Source: Sphingobacteriaceae bacterium
GTDB taxonomy: Bacteria; Bacteroidota; Bacteroidia; UBA7662
Assembly (NCBI GenBank): GCA_030682795.1
Contig: JAUXNJ010000030.1
Span: forward strand, 1-43,956
Length of the DNA: 43,956 nucleotides
Direction: 5' to 3'
Under the pieces are notes generated by a model. It was not told the origin of the DNA. It made no database searches and saw only the letters and a program-made list of their open reading frames with translations. This document shows, piece by piece, positions 15,146 to 23,052 of the stretch (positions within the stretch are counted from its first letter, which is position 1; every line of letters begins with the position of its first letter). The position numbers were made by a program, and so were the translations under genes.

Positions 15146-16063
15146 ATGGCAAGAAAACCCAACTTTGGACGCACCTACATCAGTTTCGACTGGGCCATGA
15201 AGCGCTTATTACGGAACAAAGCGAACTTTGTGATTCTTGAAGGCTTTTTAACGGAATTGCTGCGGCAAGACATCCAAGTAAACAGCCTCTTGGAGTCGGA
15301 GGGAAATGTGGACTTGGAAGATGACAAAGTGAATCGATTGGATTTGCTTTGCCAAACACAAAACAAAGAGTTGATTATTATAGAGGTCCAGTTCCACAAC
15401 GAAATCGATTATTTTCAAAGGATGCTCTTTGGAGCCTCTAAGTTGTTGACCGAATATCTCAAAGCAGGGGAACCCTATAACAAGGTGCGCAAGGTGTATT
15501 CCGTGAATATTTTGTACTTCGATTTGGGACAAGGCAGCGACTATGTGTACCATGGATACATGCATTTTCAAGGCAAACACATGGGTGACGAGTTGTTACT
15601 TAGTAGACGGCAACAGCTAATGTTTGATGGCATTCGCCCCGGAGATGTTTACCCCGAGTATTTTATCTTAAAAATTAATAACTTTGATGAAGTGGCGAAG
15701 GATAGTCTAGATGAATGGATTTACTATCTGAAAACGAATGATTTACCTCAGGGTTTTCAAGCCAAAGGCCTCGCCGAAGTGGAAAAACAACTAAAAGTTG
15801 ATCAGATGTCACCAGAACTGAAAGCCAAATACAAAAAACACCTCAAGGGTTTGTTAATCACCGAGTCGATGATTGAAACGGCCTATGGTGAAGGAGAAGA
15901 ACGAGGAATGGAGAAGGGCATTGAAAAAGGCATTGAAATAAGCAAAGCCAACATCATTTTAAACGCTCATCAGTCTGATGCTCCGATTGCTTTTATTGCC
16001 CAGATAGTGGGGCTGAGCGAAGCAGAGGTGTTGGAAGTTTTAAAGGCAAATGGCCAATTTTAA
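15146..16063 (+). CDS. Rpn/PD-(D/E)XK nuclease family protein
   Basis: A 305-residue member of the Rpn (recombination-promoting nuclease, PDDEXK_2) family, metal-dependent DNases with roles in recombination and phage defence. The N-terminal segment (PNFGRTYISFDWAMKRLL) is typical. The active site reads NRLDLLCQ...LIIIEVQ, with Asp66, Glu80 and Gln82 as the D...ExQ core. The C-terminus has the characteristic charged repeats (GEERGMEKGIEKGIE) and a short helical tail. I start it at ATG 15146; the in-frame TTG at 15131 is less likely. A well-placed internal ATG at 15908 could yield a 51-residue C-terminal protein (separate entry). Paired dyads upstream may regulate it. The gene stands alone with no transposon ends. 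Confidence 0.88.
   Translation: MARKPNFGRTYISFDWAMKRLLRNKANFVILEGFLTELLRQDIQVNSLLESEGNVDLEDDKVNRLDLLCQTQNKELIIIEVQFHNEIDYFQRMLFGASKLLTEYLKAGEPYNKVRKVYSVNILYFDLGQGSDYVYHGYMHFQGKHMGDELLLSRRQQLMFDGIRPGDVYPEYFILKINNFDEVAKDSLDEWIYYLKTNDLPQGFQAKGLAEVEKQLKVDQMSPELKAKYKKHLKGLLITESMIETAYGEGEERGMEKGIEKGIEISKANIILNAHQSDAPIAFIAQIVGLSEAEVLEVLKANGQF
15908..16063 (+). CDS. Candidate intragenic C-terminal antitoxin (RpnS-like) within the Rpn gene
   Basis: An in-frame ATG at 15908 (codon 255 of the Rpn gene) is preceded by AAGGAG (15891-15896) and GAGGA immediately before it. These are better ribosome-binding sequences than the ones before the main start. It would encode a 51-residue protein starting MEKGIEKGIEISKANIIL. 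Work on E. coli Rpn proteins (Zhong and colleagues, PNAS 2023) showed that internal starts make small C-terminal antitoxins. Here the idea is inference: the purine-rich repeat codons for Glu and Gly create SD-like sequence by chance. Confidence 0.35.
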   Translation: MEKGIEKGIEISKANIILNAHQSDAPIAFIAQIVGLSEAEVLEVLKANGQF

Positions 16064-16066
16064 GGG

Positions 16067-16103
16067 ACTTAAACACGTCTTTTGAGGTTTTTCAAGTTTT
16101 TTT
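16067..16103 (+). terminator. Weak possible terminator after Rpn gene
   Basis: ACTT-AAA can pair imperfectly with TTT-AAGT, and seven T residues follow (16097-16103). The stem is short and interrupted, so the call is tentative. It sits between the convergent stops at 16063 and 16105. Confidence 0.3.
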
Positions 16104-16104
16104 A

Positions 16105-16706
16105 TTAATTGCTTTGCTCATAATCACTAAAATCGAAGCGACCTCTCTCTATGGTAATTAAGTCGCCTGATTCGGTGGCTAAAACTCCAGAGAAAGTCCC
16201 AGAACAAATTACCGTGCGTTCTGAAAGGCGGAGTGTATCACCGCCGATAATTCGGATGCTGGGTTGCCAGTCGCCTAATGATAAGCGTGTTACGCGCAAC
16301 TCAAAAGTGTGGTTGGGGTTTCCTGCATAGATCAATTGTTTGTTGCGATCTTCCAGATTTACGCACAAATCATAACCGATAGCATTTCTACAACCTTGCT
16401 GGGCTTTAAGAACTGCACCTTCGTATAAGCTATCTTGTACTTCAAGATTAAAACGATAATTTAAGCCGCGGCGCTCATTTTTGCAGTTGAAATAAACATA
16501 TATCCGGTTCGATTGCACATTGTGCCCCAGGTTGTCGACCAAAATGCCGCCTGTAGGAATGATGCCGTCTATCCCCAGATAGAACCCCAAGTATTTTCGC
16601 CAGTAGTGGTTGCTGGCGGCACAAAAAATGGGTCAGGTGGAAAAAGGAGTTCGCAGCCAGTGAAGAAGAATAGGATGGTTAAAAAAAGCAGTAAGCGTTT
16701 TGTCAT
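16105..16706 (-). pseudogene. Frameshifted lipoprotein gene of unknown function
   Basis: Two minus-strand frames together make one protein of about 200 residues. The first half starts at ATG 16706 (MTKRLLLFLTILFFFTGCEL, lipobox FTGC) and runs to PPATTTGENTWG. It then goes out of frame near 16583-16589 (AACCCC on the plus strand), where the sequence continues in the next frame as FYLGIDGIIPTGG through FDFSDYEQSN. The PPATTTGENTWG junction is a hallmark of a family of small Bacteroidota lipoproteins, which normally continue in frame. A single missing base explains it; either a real mutation or a sequencing or assembly slip in a C-run. Function unknown. Confidence 0.7.
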
Positions 16707-16882
16707 AGAGTGAAAATACTGGATACTGCTGTAATAACAAATTAAACTTTCAGACAAATTGGCAGCGAATGGGTTGCTCCAATAGCCAGAAAATGTATCA
16801 GTGCCAATTGGCTTCATTCTTGCAACGCAGCATTTGTCAGGGTAAAAGGCAGGGAAAAGCCGCATAGCTGCTTCCTATTTAT

Positions 16883-16890
16883 TAACTTTG
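16883..16890 (+). promoter_or_regulatory. -7 promoter element for secA
   Basis: TAACTTTG is an exact TAnnTTTG box ending 35 bases before the secA ATG at 16926. A -33 TTG is not evident. Confidence 0.55.
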
Positions 16891-16925
16891 ACAGGTTTAT
16901 TCATTACAAAAGCATATCCCCTTCC

Positions 16926-19900
16926 ATGTTAGGATTCGTTAGCAAAGCCATCAACAGTTTATTCGGAAATAAATCCGATCGCGATATCAAGTTACTCGCC
17001 CCGCGTGTAGCTGAAATTAATGCCCAATACAACTTACTTCAAGGTCTCAGTCACGACGAACTCCGTGCCAAAACTTTATCGTTTCGCGCACGTATTCAAA
17101 GCGGTTTGGCCGCACTAGAGCAAGAAATTGCCGATTTAAAAGTGCAAGCCGAAAAGGTTTCCGCCATTGAGGTAGATCAGAAATTTGAAATTTACGAGCG
17201 CATCGATAAGCTAGTAAAGCAAAAAGATGTAGAGCTCGAAGCGCTGCTCGACGCCTTGCTTCCCGAAGCCTTCGCCGTGGTAAAAGAAACTGCGCGCCGC
17301 TTTACCGAAAACGAAGAAATTACAGTTACCGCCACAGATTTGGACCGCGACTTAGCCGCAACCAAAGATTTTGTGCGCATTGAAGGCGACAAAGCCATCT
17401 ATAAAAACCGCTGGCAAGCTGCTGGTACCGAAGTGGTGTGGAACATGGTGCATTACGATGTGCAGCTCATTGGTGGTATGGTGTTGCACAATGGTAAAAT
17501 TGCAGAAATGGCTACGGGTGAAGGTAAAACCCTCGTTTCTACCTTGCCCGCTTACCTCAATGCGTTGAGCGGACAAGGGGTGCACTTGGTTACGGTAAAC
17601 GATTACCTCGCCAAGCGTGACTCAGAGTGGAATGGCCCGATTTTTCAGTTTCATGGCATTACTGTGGATTGTATTGATCGCCACCAGCCGAATTCGCCTG
17701 CGCGTCGCAAGGCTTACCAGGCCGATATCACCTACGGAACCAACAATGAGTTTGGCTTTGATTACCTGCGCGACAATATGGCGCATACCCCGGGCGAGCT
17801 TGTGCAGCGCAAGCACCACTTTGCCATGGTGGATGAGGTGGACTCGGTGCTCATCGACGATGCCCGTACACCTTTGATCATCAGCGGTCCGGTGCCTCGT
17901 GGCGACATCCATGAGTTCCAGGAGCTCAAGCCGCGCATCGAAAAATTGGTAGATGCACAAAAACGTTTTGTGAATACCGCCCTCATTGATGCCAAAAAGC
18001 TCATTGCTGCTGGTAAAAACGATGAAGGGGGCTTGGCGCTTTACCGCGCTTACCGTGGTTTGCCCAAGAGCAAAGCCCTCATCAAATTCCTCAGCGAACC
18101 GGGTATGCGGGCGCAATTGCAGAAAACCGAGGCCATCTACCTCGAAAACCAGCAAAAAGAAATGCACAAGGCCGACGAGCCGCTTTTCTTTACCATCGAC
18201 GAAAAAAACAACACCATCGAGCTCACCGAAAAAGGCATTGAGCTGATCACTGCGTCGGGCGAAGACACCAGCTTTTTCATCATGCCAGACGTAGGGGCTG
18301 AGGTGGCTGAAATCGAAAAGAGCGACTTGGCAGCTGCTGAAAAGGCCGAACGCAAGCAGAAACTCATGGCCGATTTCCAGGTGAAGTCGGAGCGCATCCA
18401 CACCATGAACCAATTGCTCAAGGCTTACTGCTTGTTTGAACGCGACGTTGAATACATCGTTGACAACAACAAAGTAAAAATTGTAGACGAGCAAACGGGC
18501 CGCGTACTCGACGGTCGCCGCTACAGTGATGGCCTGCACCAAGCCATCGAAGCCAAAGAAAACGTAAAGGTGGAAGCGGCCACGCAGACTTTTGCCACTG
18601 TAACCCTGCAGAACTTCTTTAGAATGTACCACAAGCTGGCCGGTATGACCGGTACGGCCGAAACCGAAGCCGGTGAATTGTGGGAAATCTACAAACTCGA
18701 TGTGGTGGTAATCCCTACCAACCGCCCAATAGTGCGGAACGACATAGAGGACATGGTTTACAAAACCATTCGTGAAAAATACAACGCCATCATCGAAGAA
18801 ACGGTGAAATTGGTAGAAGCCGGTCGCCCCGTGCTCGTGGGTACTACCTCTGTAGAAACTTCCGAATTGCTGAGTCGCATGCTTACCCTGCGCAAAATCA
18901 AGCACAACGTACTCAACGCCAAGCAGCACCAGCGCGAGGCGGATATTGTGGCAGAAGCAGGACAGGCCGGCACGGTGACCATTGCCACCAACATGGCTGG
19001 TCGTGGTACCGACATTAAGTTAGGCGTAGGCGTGAAAGATGCAGGAGGTTTGGCCATCATTGGTACCGAGCGCCACGAATCTCGCCGGGTTGACCGCCAG
19101 TTACGCGGTCGTGCGGGTCGCCAGGGTGACCCTGGTTCTTCCCAGTTTTTTGTATCGCTTGAAGACAACCTCATGCGTTTGTTTGGCTCTGAGCGCATCA
19201 GCAAGGTGATGGATACCTTTGGCTACAAAGAAGGTGAAGTTATTCAACACTCCATGATCACTCGTTCGATAGAGCGCGCTCAGAAGAAGGTAGAAGAAAA
19301 TAACTTCGGCATCCGCAAGCGCTTACTCGAGTACGACGACGTGATGAACTCACAGCGTGAAGTAATCTACCGCAAACGCCGCCATGCCTTGTACGGCGAG
19401 CGTTTAAGCACCGACATCCGTAACATGATCAGCGATGTGGCGGCCGACTTGGTGGAGCGTCACCGCATGAATGAGGATTACGAAGCCTTCATGCTCGACG
19501 TGATTCGTAATTTTGCATTAGACACAAAAATCAACGCACAAGATTTCGCCAAAAACAAGGTAGAAACGCTCATTGATCAATTGGGTCAAGAAGCCTTGCA
19601 AGCCTATGATGATAAAAACGAACGCATTGCCAAAATGGCCATGCCTGTAATTACTACGGTTTTCAATGAAAAAGGCGAGCAAGTAGAAAACATCGTAGTG
19701 CCTTTTCAAATGGGCAACAAAGGCATGCAGGTAGGGGTGAATTTGCGCAAGGCTTACGAAAGTGAGTGCCGTGAAATCATCACCGAATTTGAAAAGGTGA
19801 TCATGCTGATGCTCATTGACGAGGCATGGAAAAACCATTTACGCGACATGGACGAGCTCAAGCAATCGGTACAAAATGCCGTTTACGAGCAGAAAGATCC

Positions 19901-20255
19901 GTTGGTAGTATACAAAATGGAGTCGTTCAATTTGTTTGAGCGCATGCTCACCGAGCTAAATAGCGAAGCGGTGGGTATGTTGTTTCAAGGCACCATTCCT
20001 GTACAAGAGGCGGATGAGGTACGCGAGCAACGCCAGGTAGCCCGTGCCCCGCAACCTGCTTTGCAGGCCAACAAGCCCGCTTATACCAGCAGCAGTTCGG
20101 GCGCGCCACAAGCAGCCATGCAGCCAGGCATGCCTCCACAAGCGGCACCGCATGTAAGCCCAGTGCACGTAGGGCCTAAAGTAGGTCGCAACGACCCTTG
20201 TCCTTGCGGCAGCGGTAAAAAATTCAAATCTTGTCACGGTAAAGAAGAGCTCTAA
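16926..20255 (+). CDS. secA: Protein translocase ATPase SecA
   Basis: SecA drives post-translational export of preproteins through SecYEG. At 1109 residues it is longer than E. coli SecA (901). It shows the Walker A-like [11 protein letters not shown] (near residues 194-204), VNDYLAKRD, the Walker [20 protein letters not shown], the [10 protein letters not shown] motif and [12 protein letters not shown]. It also has [16 protein letters not shown]-type sequence and [11 protein letters not shown], and a C-terminal SEC-C zinc motif ([18 protein letters not shown]). Extra sequence lies in the region after [10 protein letters not shown] (about residues 330-480), as usual in Bacteroidota. It heads a run with deoC (no gap), a SPOR protein and an M20 peptidase, expressed from the box at 16883-16890. 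Confidence 0.97.
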   Translation: MLGFVSKAINSLFGNKSDRDIKLLAPRVAEINAQYNLLQGLSHDELRAKTLSFRARIQSGLAALEQEIADLKVQAEKVSAIEVDQKFEIYERIDKLVKQKDVELEALLDALLPEAFAVVKETARRFTENEEITVTATDLDRDLAATKDFVRIEGDKAIYKNRWQAAGTEVVWNMVHYDVQLIGGMVLHNGKIAEMATGEGKTLVSTLPAYLNALSGQGVHLVTVNDYLAKRDSEWNGPIFQFHGITVDCIDRHQPNSPARRKAYQADITYGTNNEFGFDYLRDNMAHTPGELVQRKHHFAMVDEVDSVLIDDARTPLIISGPVPRGDIHEFQELKPRIEKLVDAQKRFVNTALIDAKKLIAAGKNDEGGLALYRAYRGLPKSKALIKFLSEPGMRAQLQKTEAIYLENQQKEMHKADEPLFFTIDEKNNTIELTEKGIELITASGEDTSFFIMPDVGAEVAEIEKSDLAAAEKAERKQKLMADFQVKSERIHTMNQLLKAYCLFERDVEYIVDNNKVKIVDEQTGRVLDGRRYSDGLHQAIEAKENVKVEAATQTFATVTLQNFFRMYHKLAGMTGTAETEAGELWEIYKLDVVVIPTNRPIVRNDIEDMVYKTIREKYNAIIEETVKLVEAGRPVLVGTTSVETSELLSRMLTLRKIKHNVLNAKQHQREADIVAEAGQAGTVTIATNMAGRGTDIKLGVGVKDAGGLAIIGTERHESRRVDRQLRGRAGRQGDPGSSQFFVSLEDNLMRLFGSERISKVMDTFGYKEGEVIQHSMITRSIERAQKKVEENNFGIRKRLLEYDDVMNSQREVIYRKRRHALYGERLSTDIRNMISDVAADLVERHRMNEDYEAFMLDVIRNFALDTKINAQDFAKNKVETLIDQLGQEALQAYDDKNERIAKMAMPVITTVFNEKGEQVENIVVPFQMGNKGMQVGVNLRKAYESECREIITEFEKVIMLMLIDEAWKNHLRDMDELKQSVQNAVYEQKDPLVVYKMESFNLFERMLTELNSEAVGMLFQGTIPVQEADEVREQRQVARAPQPALQANKPAYTSSSSGAPQAAMQPGMPPQAAPHVSPVHVGPKVGRNDPCPCGSGKKFKSCHGKEEL

Positions 20256-20906
20256 ATGGACATCCTCGCTGGCAGAATCGATCACACCATGCTTTCCATG
20301 AACATGCAGCGCGCCGACGTGCTGCGTTTGTGTGAGGAGGCCATGGCCTATGAATTTGCCGCGGTTTGTGTGCCCAGCTACTTCACCCGCGACATGGCCG
20401 ATGCCCTGGCAGGAAGTAATGTCAAAGCCTGCACGGTTATTGGTTTTCCGTTTGGGTACTATCCACACCTAGTAAAGAAGCATGAAACTGAAACGGCTTT
20501 ACGTTTAGGTGCCAAAGAAATTGACTTGGTAATCAATCAGGCTGCTTGGTTTTCGGGTGATCGCAAATATGTGCTGGATGAAATTTCAGCCATTACTGCC
20601 TTAACTCGGTCCCAGCAAGCGCGCATCAAGGTCATCATTGAGACTGGTTATCTAAATGCTCAAAATCTTGCTGATTTATGCAATGTTTGTGCTGAAGTAG
20701 GTGTTGATTATGTAAAAACATCGACTGGATTTGGCAAAGAAGGCGCGAATGTTGAGGTAGTGCGTGAAATGCGTCGTATCTTGCCCGAAAATATTGCCAT
20801 TAAAGCTTCTGGTGGTATCCGCGATCGTGCCTTTGCATTGGAATTGCTGGCTGCTGGAGCAGATCGCATCGGAACTTCCTCCGGAACAAAAATGATTTTA
20901 CCATGA
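20256..20906 (+). CDS. deoC: Deoxyribose-phosphate aldolase
   Basis: This enzyme splits 2-deoxy-D-ribose 5-phosphate into glyceraldehyde 3-phosphate and acetaldehyde in deoxynucleoside breakdown. The 216-residue TIM barrel has the family segments IDHTML, KEIDLVIN, VIIETGYL and VKTSTGFG, where the Lys is the Schiff-base residue, then IKASGGIR with the second active-site Lys. Its ATG directly follows the secA stop and its stop overlaps the next ATG (ATGA), which indicates translational coupling. No other deo genes are present. Confidence 0.95.
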   Translation: MDILAGRIDHTMLSMNMQRADVLRLCEEAMAYEFAAVCVPSYFTRDMADALAGSNVKACTVIGFPFGYYPHLVKKHETETALRLGAKEIDLVINQAAWFSGDRKYVLDEISAITALTRSQQARIKVIIETGYLNAQNLADLCNVCAEVGVDYVKTSTGFGKEGANVEVVREMRRILPENIAIKASGGIRDRAFALELLAAGADRIGTSSGTKMILP

Positions 20907-21406
20907 AAAGGCTCGTTGCAATAATATTTTTGGCCTTATTCAGTATAGGCAACAGCTGGGCTCAGGAACCAGCGGATAAGGAGACAACCGGAACGGTGGT
21001 AAATGATTCTGTGACTTTGCCGAAGGATACCATTCGTTATAAGATGGACCCTACCGTGGAAAAGCAGCTTGAAAAGAAAAAAGAACTCAACCGTTCTAAA
21101 CCGCCTACCATTGATGGTTTTCGAGTGCAAATTTATGCTGGCAATAGCCGACAGCAAGCCATGCAAATTCGTACCGAAGTATTAGGATCCTATTCCGATT
21201 ATGCGGCTTATTTGATTTATAAGCAGCCAACTTTTCGTGTTCGGGTAGGAGACTTTAAAACGCGATTTGAGGCGCAGAAGTTACTGAATGACCTCAAGGC
21301 ACAGTATCCATCGAGTTTTATCGTGCCCGATGAGGTGCTGGTAAATCCAGTTTTGGCGCCAAAATCGCCAGAAACCAGTGAAGATGCTGATAGAAAAGAT
21401 CCATAA
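20903..21406 (+). CDS. Secreted SPOR-domain protein
   Basis: A 167-residue exported protein with a signal peptide (MKRLVAIIFLALFSIGNSWAQ), a charged linker, and a C-terminal SPOR domain from about residue 70 (GFRVQIYAGNSRQQA ... FRVRVGDFKTRFEAQKLLN). SPOR domains bind denuded septal peptidoglycan, so it probably acts in the periplasm at the division site or in envelope maintenance. It overlaps deoC by 4 bases (ATGA) and the M20 peptidase gene by about 23 bases. Confidence 0.88.
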   Translation: MKRLVAIIFLALFSIGNSWAQEPADKETTGTVVNDSVTLPKDTIRYKMDPTVEKQLEKKKELNRSKPPTIDGFRVQIYAGNSRQQAMQIRTEVLGSYSDYAAYLIYKQPTFRVRVGDFKTRFEAQKLLNDLKAQYPSSFIVPDEVLVNPVLAPKSPETSEDADRKDP

Positions 21407-22577
21407 ACTCGCCAAAGAATTGGCGCCCAAGGTGATTGCCAACCGGCAGCACCTCCACATGCATCCAGAATTATCGTTTGAAGAGGTCAATACCGCCGCT
21501 TTTGTGCAGGCTGAATTGGGGGCTTTAGGTGTGGATTATACGAGTGATGTAGCGGGACATGGCGTGGTAGCCATTATTGAGGGTAAAAATCCTGGCAAAA
21601 AAGTAGTGGCTTTACGTGCTGATATGGATGCTTTGCCGATTCTTGAAGCCAACGAAGTGCCTTATCGATCTCAAAACCCAGGCATCATGCATGCTTGCGG
21701 TCACGATGCGCATACTGCCAGTTTATTGGGTGCTGCTGCCATCCTTTCAAAAGTGAAAAATGATTTTGAAGGGAGCATCAAGCTGATTTTTCAGCCAGCC
21801 GAAGAACGACTGCCAGGTGGTGCCTCACTTATGATCAAGGCTGGCGTACTTGAGAATCCCAAGCCGGCCAGCATCATTGGTCAACATGTGATGCCCTTTT
21901 TGCCCGTAGGCAAGGTGGGTTTTCGCTCGGGCATGTACATGGCCTCTGCCGATGAAATTACCATGATTGTACGGGGCAAAGGGGGGCATGCAGCTATGCC
22001 GCACATGAATATCGACACGGTGATGGTAACGGCTCAAATCCTTGTGGCCCTACAGCAGGTGGTAAGTCGCTATGCCAATCCTACCATTCCATCGGTGCTT
22101 TCGTTTGGCAAAATCACAGCCAACGGGGCCTTTAACATCATCCCCAACGAAGTAGTGGTGCTAGGCACTTTCCGTACCATGAATGAAACTTGGCGCAAAG
22201 AAGCCCATGCCCGCATGAAGCAAATTGCCGAAGACTTGGCCAAATCAATGGGTGCGAGTTGCGATTTTCAAATCAATGTGGGCTACCCCTTTTTGGTAAA
22301 TCACCCCGAAGTAACCGCCCGTGCCCGTGCGGCCGCTGAAGCTTATATGGGGCCTGAAAATGTGGTAGAACTCGATTTGTGGATGGCGGCTGAAGATTTT
22401 GCCTACTACAGCCAGGTAGCCGATGCCTGCTTTTACCGCTTAGGTACCCGCAACGAAGCCCGTGGCATCGTGTCGGCGGTACACACACCTACCTTCGACA
22501 TCGATGAAGCAGCCTTGGAAACAGGTTGTGGCTTGATGGCTTGGTTGGCAGTGAACGAGCTTGGAGCGGTAGACTAA
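21384..22577 (+). CDS. M20-family amidohydrolase/carboxypeptidase
   Basis: A zinc metallopeptidase of 397 residues in the M20D group, which includes N-acyl-amino-acid amidohydrolases, carboxypeptidases and hippurate hydrolase. Motifs are HLHMHPELSFEE, RADMDALPI, MHACGHDAHTA (metal ligands), QPAEERLPGG and GGHAAMPH in the dimerisation domain. The C-terminal WMAAEDFAYY contributes the last ligands. The substrate cannot be read from sequence. I start at ATG 21384; a GTG at 21378 is two codons upstream. The start lies inside the SPOR gene, so the pair is coupled. Its stop overlaps that of the convergent thioesterase gene. Confidence 0.9.
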   Translation: MLIEKIHKLAKELAPKVIANRQHLHMHPELSFEEVNTAAFVQAELGALGVDYTSDVAGHGVVAIIEGKNPGKKVVALRADMDALPILEANEVPYRSQNPGIMHACGHDAHTASLLGAAAILSKVKNDFEGSIKLIFQPAEERLPGGASLMIKAGVLENPKPASIIGQHVMPFLPVGKVGFRSGMYMASADEITMIVRGKGGHAAMPHMNIDTVMVTAQILVALQQVVSRYANPTIPSVLSFGKITANGAFNIIPNEVVVLGTFRTMNETWRKEAHARMKQIAEDLAKSMGASCDFQINVGYPFLVNHPEVTARARAAAEAYMGPENVVELDLWMAAEDFAYYSQVADACFYRLGTRNEARGIVSAVHTPTFDIDEAALETGCGLMAWLAVNELGAVD

Positions 22578-23011
22578 GCCTTCTCGAAGTCCAATATAGC
22601 CTGCCGGTAAGCTTCTGGTAGAGGAATGGTGAGGTCCTTGCGGTAATCGTAAGCTACTAAAACCGCCTTGGCAGAGGTTAAAAGCTCTTCCTGCTCCCCT
22701 TTCATGCGTATAACGAGATACTCCATCTCAAAACTTTTGTTTCCAATGCGCGAGGTACGCATCCAAACCGACGCTTTGTCGCGGGGGAACAAGGGCTTGT
22801 GATAGTTCACCGTATTGCTGGCGAGTATCATCCCGATTTTATCCCAGTCCCAGCTAACCACCTCCCGAAAATAATCGATGCGTGCCTGCTCAAAATAGCT
22901 CAGGTAAACCGCATTGTTCACGTGCTGCAAGGCATCAATGTCGGCCCACCGGATGTGGATGGGGCTCTGAAATAAAAATAAGTTTCTGTCGAATTCTTGC
23001 GAAGTGCTCAT
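22574..23011 (-). CDS. Acyl-CoA thioesterase, YbgC/FadM (4HBT) family
   Basis: A 145-residue single hotdog-fold thioesterase that hydrolyses acyl-CoA or acyl-ACP thioesters. The active-site region reads IRWADIDALQHVNNAVYLSY, with the catalytic Asp in the family pattern. The HKPLFPRDKASVWMRTSRIG strand and length fit the family. Its stop codon overlaps the M20 gene's stop on the other strand (22574-22577), so the two transcripts converge without a terminator. The specific substrate is unknown. Confidence 0.87.
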   Translation of the reverse strand: MSTSQEFDRNLFLFQSPIHIRWADIDALQHVNNAVYLSYFEQARIDYFREVVSWDWDKIGMILASNTVNYHKPLFPRDKASVWMRTSRIGNKSFEMEYLVIRMKGEQEELLTSAKAVLVAYDYRKDLTIPLPEAYRQAILDFEKA

Positions 23012-23052
23012 GGTGGTTCGTTATTTTGTGCTTTCTTCCAGCTTGCAACCTT

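Noticed and set aside
17622-18929. 435-codon open frame antisense to secA
   Set aside because: It lies wholly opposite a highly conserved gene, its product has no recognisable fold, and the stop-free run is a codon-bias effect.
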